Shown: positions 55,988 through 64,000 of the stretch, piece after piece
How the letters are laid out: the number at the start of each line of letters is the position of its first letter
How positions within the stretch are numbered: position 1 is the first letter of the stretch
Source: Ophioderma brevispina
Lineage: Eukaryota > Echinodermata > Ophiuroidea > Amphilepidida > Ophiodermatidae
Direction: 5' to 3'
DNA length: 64,000 nucleotides
Assembly (NCBI GenBank): GCA_023653785.1
Contig: JAMKCH010010146.1
Span: 167,930-231,929, forward strand
Notes under the pieces: model-generated
The model's input: the letters and a program-made list of their open reading frames with translations, nothing else
What the model was told of the DNA's origin: nothing
The model's database searches: none
Translations under genes and position numbers: made by a program

Positions 55988-58900
55988 AGCTGATTTGAAT
56001 GGGAGCGGTCACTAAACGGTTGATCAGGCTCTTCACCTGACGCAAAACTTAAAGAACCTTTTTATTTTCTCCAGCCGTTATTTGCCTTAATATTCCTCAA
56101 ATGTGTTATGTCAAGAGCTCTCAAGATTTAGGCCCTATCTCAACATGAGCTATGAAGCCAGGTGAACATTACTGCAAATGTGCAAGCCAAGGAACTTGCC
56201 CGCACTCCAAAGACTCCCCCCCCCCCCCCCCCAGTTGGGGTAGGCGTGGTCTGAGGCCAGGGGCTTTTCAGTGACGTAGCTAATACTTGGAAATAAGCCC
56301 TCTTGGAAAGAAGTTGCTGAAAATCGAGAAATTTTGATGGTGAATCATCATTAAAAAATCATTCTTTTTTTGATGCTATCCTCCACCGGGGTAAAATTCC
56401 CCCTGACCAGGCTGGCTTCCCCGACCGTGCTTTCCCCTCAGAACTTCTAACTTTCCTTCTTTGGCCACGTATGGGTGCCATCTCTAAGGGCGCTGAGAGG
56501 ACCAGTTCCCATAGATGGATTCTTCGCTTCTCCCTTATTTCCAATGGCCTGGGTTAAAGCGGGGGTGGGGGGGCATGTAAGATGATGACGCTTTATGTTA
56601 GGCTATTACAACGCCAGCCCTTCATTCACTCATTGTCCCCTCAACTGTATTTTTAAAACCAAGCCATCCAAAATGCTCCCATTTTTTTTCGACAATTTTG
56701 AACTCTTTATTCATCACCCAATACCTACTTTTAAAAGCTTTTTATAGAAAATGTCGCTACGCGTTTTCACACCCAAGATCCCTTTTCACAAAAAAAAAAA
56801 TCCCCCTTTTATGGCAATTGCTGTCCCTATCGATCGGAGGTTTAAAAATTCAATTTTTTTTAGTGCGCTTTAATGCAAAAATTCCACGAACTGAACATAG
56901 TCATTTGAAAGACTATTTCCTTCCAGACTGCAATTCACCGTATAACCAAATCATTGGTACAGTATTTGTGCAATTCTGCTCATTCCAGGCACAGAGCTAC
57001 ATATGGTGGCATTCTGTAGGCCTACCTTTGCCGAATCCTGGTGCCATTTTTGCATGTTCTTTATCTGGTCCCCCCCCTGGCAGGTGGCGGCCCCTGACTT
57101 CTTTTTGGGGGAAACCCAATTTTGCAGATTTTTTAACCAATTTGGTCCCAAAAAGTTGGTGATTTTTTTCTGTCAGGGAGGGGGGACCTGTTCTGGCCGT
57201 GGGATACTGGGAAAGAAAAATCAGGAAATTGCAACCCCGCCCCTGCTCACACCCTGCACGCACTGCTCTAACTGCTCCGTCCTGGTGGGCTATCTGCATT
57301 TCGTGGTATTTCCCGTGGCAGTGACGGGCGCCAGACTTCTTTTTGTGGGGGGGTGTGGGAGCGAAATTTTGGGGGGGGGGTGGTTAAATTTTTTGGGGGA
57401 AACCCAAATTTTCCGATTTTTATTAAACGCAATTTTTAGTCCCAAATTACTGTTTTTTTGGTTGGTTTGCCAATTTGGTGATTTTTTGTTTTTTGTGGCC
57501 CAAATCACGGATTTTTACCAAGTCCGTATTTTGTTCTGGCATGGAGGGGAGGGAACTGTTTCCTGGGGCCAGGTGGATACATTCTCACCCTGGCACCTCT
57601 GTTTGGTAGCAACATCCCTATCTATACTACCCAATGGACCAATTTGTAACCATGGGTTTAATAAAAGGTATAGTGGGTTTTCGTGGTTTGGCTTGACCAT
57701 GACAAAGAATGAAAATATCACATCATTCAAACATAATGCACGATGGTTGAAACACCTTTTGAACGGGCTTTTGAATGACCCATAAAAAGTTTCTCTGTCA
57801 TTCTATGATAACCTAGTTTTTTTAAATAGCCGGCTATTTATTAAACTTCGCTTGTATAAGGCTAATAAGTCTGCTGGACTAATATTTTTATTTTTCTTAT
57901 TTTATAGCGACAACAATAATTTTTAAAGGTAACAACTTTATCAAAATCCTCTGCAAAATCCTGTAAGGGTATGCCTTCAACACACTATATAACCGTGGCA
58001 CGGGTGACTGAAACTGACACAAAATGAAATGCAAACATCGAGCACTTATCGCCTAACAACTAGACTAATTGCACCTTGAATTTTGCATTAGACCTACAAA
58101 ATTGAAGATATTGTAATATGCAACTTTTGATGAGTGCAAAAAGGAATTAATTGAAAAACGATTCTTCGTTAGCTTCTGGTTTGTGATTGATCCGGGTATT
58201 ACGTTCATGATTACACTACTGACGTGCCCATCCATCTTCGATTCACGTTATGGATTTTGCATTTTTGGAATCTCCAGGCTACTATTGCACAAATTATTAG
58301 CTCTGTTTCAGGTCTGGTTTGTTTGTTGTTGTTTTTTTTAATTTTTTTTTTTGGTGAAGTCCGATTTGGACCCTAAACTACGGAACTGTTTTCTGCTCAT
58401 CCATCTCTCATATCAAAACGGTTTAAATAACGTCGACGAAACTTTACAGATTGGGTGGGTAACAGGCATTCCTCGGGGGGGGGGGGGGTTGGTTCTAGTA
58501 TTGACGTGCCTAAAAAGCTTCCGAAGTCTGGAAGTAGGAACCCATAGCTATAACCATTTTTCGCCACAAAAGGACCTATACCAGCAATGCAATTTTGTTC
58601 CAAATTTAACAAAACTTGCCATTTATTTCCCAAAATTTTGCAATTTTAAATAAAATCAAATTTGGACAATTTTGGCTTCGGATTTAGGAAATTTTGACTA
58701 ATTTCCCAACATTTTTTGAAAATTTTGCTTTCGATTGAGAAAATGTGCCTAATTTTCCAACAAATTTGAGAAACTTTTAAAAAAACCCACCCATTGCTAT
58801 AAACAAAATTGATATGGAACAACTTGATATACCATAAGGTTGAAAATAGGGCCGATGTCTGTGGCACGACTCCTCGTATGGTCATTTGTGTTGGAGAACC

Positions 58901-60104
58901 CCTGAGGGCAATTCTTAATCAAACTTAATATTTTAATATACTTAAATCGGGCCCATGAAATATTTAAAAAAAATCGACCATTTGCAATACCAAAATTGGC
59001 ATGAAAAGGGGTCATTGATTACCAGAAGTTGAAAATGGGACCGATTTCTGCAACGATCCCCGTATTGCCATTTAAGACCCCCCCCCCCCCCCGGCTCAAT
59101 TCTATCAAAATCAAAAATCTTTATATCCTTAAATCGGGCCATTCCTTTTAATTGCATGCTACTTCAGGTTGTAAACCAGACTGCCCCGTTCTCGAGCTAA
59201 TATTATGCTAAGTAAGTATATTTACTTTTAGGGCCTCAAATGTTTGTCTTGTCATAGTTCGACCTCCCCAGCCTTTCTTGTGCTGCTGCAGTACAAACAT
59301 AGTACCAAGACGCTAAGCGTCATTCCGTTCCTTGGTATTCTACAAATAGTCAGGCCTGAAGGTCACCATTATGTCTCCAAAATACGCTAAAAAATGAAAT
59401 TTCGTAGGTTACTGAGCATTTTCAAAAACAAAAAAATTTAAACGTTATTGTTTTTTTTTTTTTTTTTTTTTTTTAAGTTTCTTATTTTTTTGTTTCCAAA
59501 AATAAATAATTTTAGAAATAAATATCAAATAATGTCAAAAACTCGCCCACGCGCACGATTAAACGCGAGAACCAAAAGGTCACGAATTTTTGCGCCAAAA
59601 TAAGACGTTGGTGATCATTAGAAAAGTCTTTTAATGAATTTAAAATACGTAGGATAATCATTTTGCATGTTTTTGCCGTAGGCCTTCTTATTGTTCCTCT
59701 TTTAATCACCACGAATAAATAATTTTACATAGAATAGCACAAAGGTCAACCTCGAAGACCATGGGTATTAACCACGAACATGGACGACAACTCCGTACCT
59801 ATACAACGGTACCCTCAAGTTACGTATTTAATCTTTGTTAAACCACCAACCCACCGGAATCATCGCAATCTACTAACAGTTTATACAACATGTTGAAGCT
59901 ATGTTTACACCACGTTTATTTGCAATCTTCAATGAAATCTACATCATCTATCAGCAGTTTGAATACATAAACCCCAGCAATCGAGAGCACGATGGGAAGG
60001 GAATTACCTGAATAGGGTACAAATTCAACATGGGACCTCCTGGGTCACATGTCAAGCCTCCATGAAAAAAAAACTGGCGAAGTTCGATCTTTAATAGGAT
60101 AGGA
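55988..60104. repeat. Tandem unit beta
   Basis: It starts AGCTGATTTGAATGGGAGCG and ends GGCGAAGTTCGATCTTTA. The long frame at 57003-57785 (260 codons, crossing runs of G) has no counterpart in alpha or gamma and is chance. C and G homopolymers occur at 56216-56232, 57370-57380, 58476-58487 and 59079-59092. The block 57980-60100 is closely matched by gamma 61030-63155. Confidence 0.8.
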
Positions 60105-60141
60105 CTAGCGGGTGCCCCGCGCTTCGCGCGGGCACCGCTAG
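60105..60141. repeat. GC-rich hairpin between units beta and gamma
   Basis: CTAGCGG-GTGCCC-CGCGC pairs with GCGCGGGCACCGCTAG around TTC, a stem of about 16 bp. Two extra bases in the left arm may be homopolymer errors. Confidence 0.85.
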
Positions 60142-63100
60142 CTGATATTAATGGGAAGCGGTCACTAAACCGGTTGATCATTCTTTCTGTAATTTGTAAA
60201 TATAATATTTTATTCCTTCCAAAGTTGTTCTCCAATTTCTCACCACCAAATGTTGCAACAATCACCCTTATTTATGGCTTTCGGGCTGCCTTTCACCCAT
60301 AACCCGTTTTTGGCACATTCTCTATCCACGATGCTCAAGGCTCCAATTTTCAACCCAAAGACACGTTTTTTAAAAGTTTAGCAAATTTCCACAAAAAATC
60401 ACCCTTATTTATGGGCATTTTGGCTGCCTTTCACCCAAGACCCGTTTTGTGGCACATTCTTTGTCAAGGCCCCGAGCTTTGAAAGCAGCAGCCTTAAACC
60501 CATATTTGCATACGGTGAAATTAATCTTTTTAGTGGGGCTGCGCAAAATTCAAACAAAATAGTCATTTGAAAGACTATTTTCAAGCTGAATTAAACGGAT
60601 TATAGCAAAATTGGTGGTGTACAATTGATTGTCCTGGGGGTGCACTCACCTATGAAATGATATGGGTGTAAGGGGCGGCCGCGCTTCCAAACCTGGGGAC
60701 ATTCGGTTGACAGAGGACTGACAAATAGGGGTCTAACAGCCAAATTTGCCCAAAATAGGGGCTTCAGAGTGATAAATTGCAAAATTTTCGAAAAATGGGG
60801 TCTTTGGGTAAGATTTTTTTTTGCGAATTTTCTACAAAAAAATTAAGGTTTTTGGTGAAAATTTGCCAAAATTTGCTCCCAACTAAATAGGGGTCCTTTG
60901 GGTGACCGTGGTAAAAAATTCAAAAAAACAAAAATATTGGGTCTTTGGTGATTTTTTTTTAAAAATGGGGGGGTCTTTGGGTACAACGATGCTGAAAAGG
61001 GGATTATTCTCAAAAATCCTCTGCAAAAATCATGTTGAGTATGCCTTCACACACTATATACAACGCGTGTGGTGGACATTGAACTGACATCAAATTGAAA
61101 TGCAAAAACTTGGAGGACTTTAATCGCCTAACAATAGATTAACGACCTTGATTTTGGCATTAGACCACAAAATGGATCTTGTAATGATGTCAAATTTGAT
61201 GAAGTGCAAAGATTAAAAAGATTCTCGTTAGCTTGGTTTGTAATGATCCGGTATTACCTTCCAATGATTACACTACTGACAAGCCCAACATTACATTCAC
61301 GTTATTTGGATTTTGCGTATTGGATCTCCAGGCTACCTATTCCACAAATATTAGCTCTGGTTGTTCAGAGCCCTCGGTTTTTTGTTGTTTTTGTTTTTTG
61401 TTATTAATTGTTTTTTTTGTGAAGTCGCGGTATTGGGCCCTAACGTACTGAAATGTTTCTGGCCTCACATACTCTCCATCAAAACGGAAATTGAAATCGG
61501 CGAGAAACTTTACGGATTGGGTGGGGGTAAAGGCCCGGGTAAAGGCATTTCCCCGGTGTGTGGTTTTGGTCGGGACGTGCCTCTGAGGGTTTGGAAGTAG
61601 GACCCATAGATATACATTTTTTTTCCAAAAAAGGGCCAAACCTATATCAGCGATTGATAATTTAGGGCCAAATTTAACCCAATTTGCCATTTAATTTCCC
61701 AAACTGTTGGCATTTAAGCAAATTTTTGCTCCGGATTGAAGAAATTTGACTAATTTCCCAACAAATTTTTTGAAAATGTTGGGCTTCTGATTGAGAAAAA
61801 TTTGACTAATTGCCAACCACTTTTAGAACCTTTGAAAAGAACTCCCTTGCTATAAACCCAAAATTAATTGACATGAAAATTGATATACCAGAAGGCTGAA
61901 AATGGGACCGATGTCTGTGGCACGACCCCGTATGCATGGTCATTTGTGTTGAGAACCCCTCTGAGACATTGATCAAAATTAAATCTTTATAAAATTCGGG
62001 GCCATGAGAATTTTGAAAAAAAAAAAACCCCGACCGCATGTTTGCTATACAACAATTGGCATAAAAAAGGGATCATTTATATACCAGAAGGTTGAAAATG
62101 GACCGATGTCTGTGGCATATCCCCCTTAGGGTCATTTGTGTTGAGACCCCAACCCCACGGGGGTCCAATTCTTATCAAATTAAATCGTATCTACTTAAAT
62201 AATCGGGCCTCCCTTTAATTGTCATGCCACTGCAGGTTTGTAAAACCAGAACCTGCTTTTTCGGAGCTATAAGCTAATAGATTCGCTAAGTATATTTTAC
62301 TTTATGCCTAAAATGTTTATGTCAATTGTCATTCGGCCCTCCACAGCCATGCATACAAACATTAATATACCAATGGACGCGAGTGCATAGATAGTACGCG
62401 AGTTGTCAGTCAGCCTTCTTCTATAGTCAGGCAGAAGGTCCCCAATTTTTCTTCCGAAAATACGTTAATGATCCTGATGCTAATTAATGAATACAAAAGA
62501 TAGCTTAAACGTATTGTTCAAATGATATATGAGGTATCTTAATCCTCTTATTTTTTTGTTTCCAATAAATAAATAATTTTAGAAATAAATACGGAGGGAG
62601 CGGTCAAACTCGCCCACGCGATCACGATTAAACGCGAGAACAAAAAGGTCACGAAAGTTGCGTCAAATAACACGTTGGAGATCATGAGAAAGTCTTTTAA
62701 TGAATTAAATACTTAGTATAAATCATCTTGAATATTTTACAGTAGGAATTGTATTGGTTTCTTTTTATCAATCACCAAGAAATAAATAATTTTAAACAGA
62801 AATAGCACAAAGGTCAAAACTCGAAGGTCCATGGGTAATTAAGCCACTAACATGAAGGATACTCGTACCCTAGACTACGGTCCCCCACAATTAACGTACT
62901 TACTCTTTGTCAACCCACTGGATTTCAATACGCAGCTACTACTGTTTACAACATGTTAGCTATGTTTACAACACGTTTATTTGCAATCTCACTGAATCTA
63001 AATCATCTATCAGCTGTTTGAATACAAAAACCCCGGAGCATTCGAGAGACACTATGGGAAGGGAATTACCTGAATAGGGTACCCATTCAACATGCGACCT

Positions 63101-63160
63101 CCTGGGGTCAACATGGCAGCCTCCAAGGAAAACAAACATGGCGAAGTTCGATCTTTATAG
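60139..63160. repeat. Tandem unit gamma
   Basis: It starts CTAGCTGATATTAATGGGAA and ends GGCGAAGTTCGATCTTTA, as beta does. It is about 1 kb shorter, lacking most of the beta 56.2-57.9 kb portion. It has its own duplication of about 125 bp near 60290 and 60415 (TTTCACCCA, ACCCGTTTT, GGCACATTCT in both). No coding. Confidence 0.8.
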
Positions 63161-64000
63161 TATAGATAAATATAAGCTTAACAACGTGGTTCCTAGTGTA
63201 TACCAGTGGTAATTATTTATGTTATGCATGTAAGCCAATGTGTGCGACTGGCGTATGAGTGCAATTGGGCATGCAATTGCATGGCAATTATGCATACATC
63301 ATTATAAGTCGCTGACAGTAATATTAATGACAATGAAAAGGTTTTATAAGGGTAAAAGGGGAAAACTCCAGTGCAATGTAACTTGGGATAAATTCAGTAA
63401 TTCCTGCCACCGCTCCTTCAACATGCAGTTTTATTCCGTTGAGGCGCCGAATTCGTAGGGTGGTGGCACATACAAATTCTTTCCTAAACGTTAAATATTC
63501 ATTTAAAATAGGGCTTATGAGACCTAGCTCATACCAGCCTAACCAGGGCGGCGCGGCCAGGGCAAGTCTTAGAGGGCGAAGAATTAGAAGATAGACTAAA
63601 CACATGTGGTAAAAAAAAACTACTTTAAGAAATTATTGCCTTAATACAACTTTGTGTTTTTTTTTCCTGCATTTTAAAACTCTTTGAGGGCGGCTTTCCC
63701 CCTGCTACCGCCTCTGCCTCAAGCCGTTTTCTTGTTTAGATCACTGTAACTTTTACAAACGTATGAATTACCGAAGAGTCTACGCTTTGTGAGATGTAAA
63801 CAGTTAAAAAAGGGAAGGTGTGTGTAGTTGTAGTATACTGTTTCACCACAAGTTGCTAAAAACTAGGACTTGTTGCATTTAATCTTAAATTTTAGTGTAC
63901 CTTTTGAACCCTAGCAAGTACCATAATATACACAAAAACACACCGCAACACCCGCACCACCCCCCCCTCCCAACACCCCTCAACAAACCCCACCCCCTCC
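63161..64000. other. No gene seen; C-rich window end
   Basis: Frames at 63240-63605 are unrecognised. From about 63930 to the end the sequence is an irregular CACCCC/ACACCC-rich low-complexity run. Confidence 0.5.

Larger units (their letters stand above)
51641..55988. repeat. Tandem unit alpha of a 3-4.4 kb non-coding repeat
   Basis: It starts CTAGCTGATTTGAATGGGAG and ends GGCGAAGTTCGATCTT. Shared blocks with beta include TCTCTAAGGGCGCCGAGAGG (about 52410) and TCACGAATTTTTGC (about 55460). Alpha alone carries a dispersed-family insert at 52985-53115 and the hairpin-ended element at 53730-53915. The open frames inside are not conserved between units, so they are not genes. Confidence 0.8.

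Noticed and set aside
57003..57785. 260-codon plus-strand frame, the second longest in the window
   Set aside because: It crosses G and C homopolymers inside tandem unit beta and is not conserved in units alpha or gamma; residues are Phe/Gly/Trp-rich by composition.

Overview
The window is nuclear DNA of an animal: a few intron-separated exons sit in a large amount of decayed, nested repeat sequence. There is no bacterial-style gene organisation. The repeat content (a Gmr1-type Ty3/gypsy element, Jockey/CR1-type LINE fragments, tRNA-derived SINE-like pieces, foldback MITEs and a multicopy ORF family ending in a CXC cysteine cluster) suggests a marine invertebrate, most likely a deuterostome such as an echinoderm. 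That placement is inferred from element families, and the species cannot be read from the sequence. Many repeats carry one-base indels and homopolymer differences between near-identical copies. Part of their apparent decay could therefore be uncorrected long-read error.

Layout. 1-2.1 kb: a LINE tail, then a degenerate CXC-ending ORF family with one piece inverted. 2.85-5.2 kb: a LINE interrupted by a MITE. 4.63-13.25 kb: a 4.0 kb segment (LINE 3' end, flank, LTR, start of gag) present twice in tandem. The second copy continues into a whole LTR retrotransposon (10.57-18.65 kb) whose integrase lies upstream of reverse transcriptase, the inverted pol order of the Gmr1 clade. 18.65-26 kb: small TIR and foldback elements and a tandem trimer of a 592 bp unit. 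26-31 kb: dispersed repeats.

31.06-47.61 kb (minus strand): the only host gene recognised with confidence, an SLC16/monocarboxylate-transporter-like gene. Three exons (47.4-47.6, 33.63-33.77 and 31.06-31.88 kb) join in frame through phase-1 introns. Its 13.6 kb first intron holds a LINE with a TTAA-flanked foldback element inside it, an array of the palindrome CAACGCGTTG, SINE and MITE copies, and two small unexplained open frames. The last transporter exon was not found.

47.6-64 kb: more MITEs, AT and C-rich simple repeats, a tRNA-like SINE head, and three tandem copies (alpha, beta, gamma) of a 3-4.4 kb non-coding unit. Two of the units are preceded by a strong GC-rich hairpin. Apart from the transporter, nearly every long open frame here is either part of a mobile element or chance.
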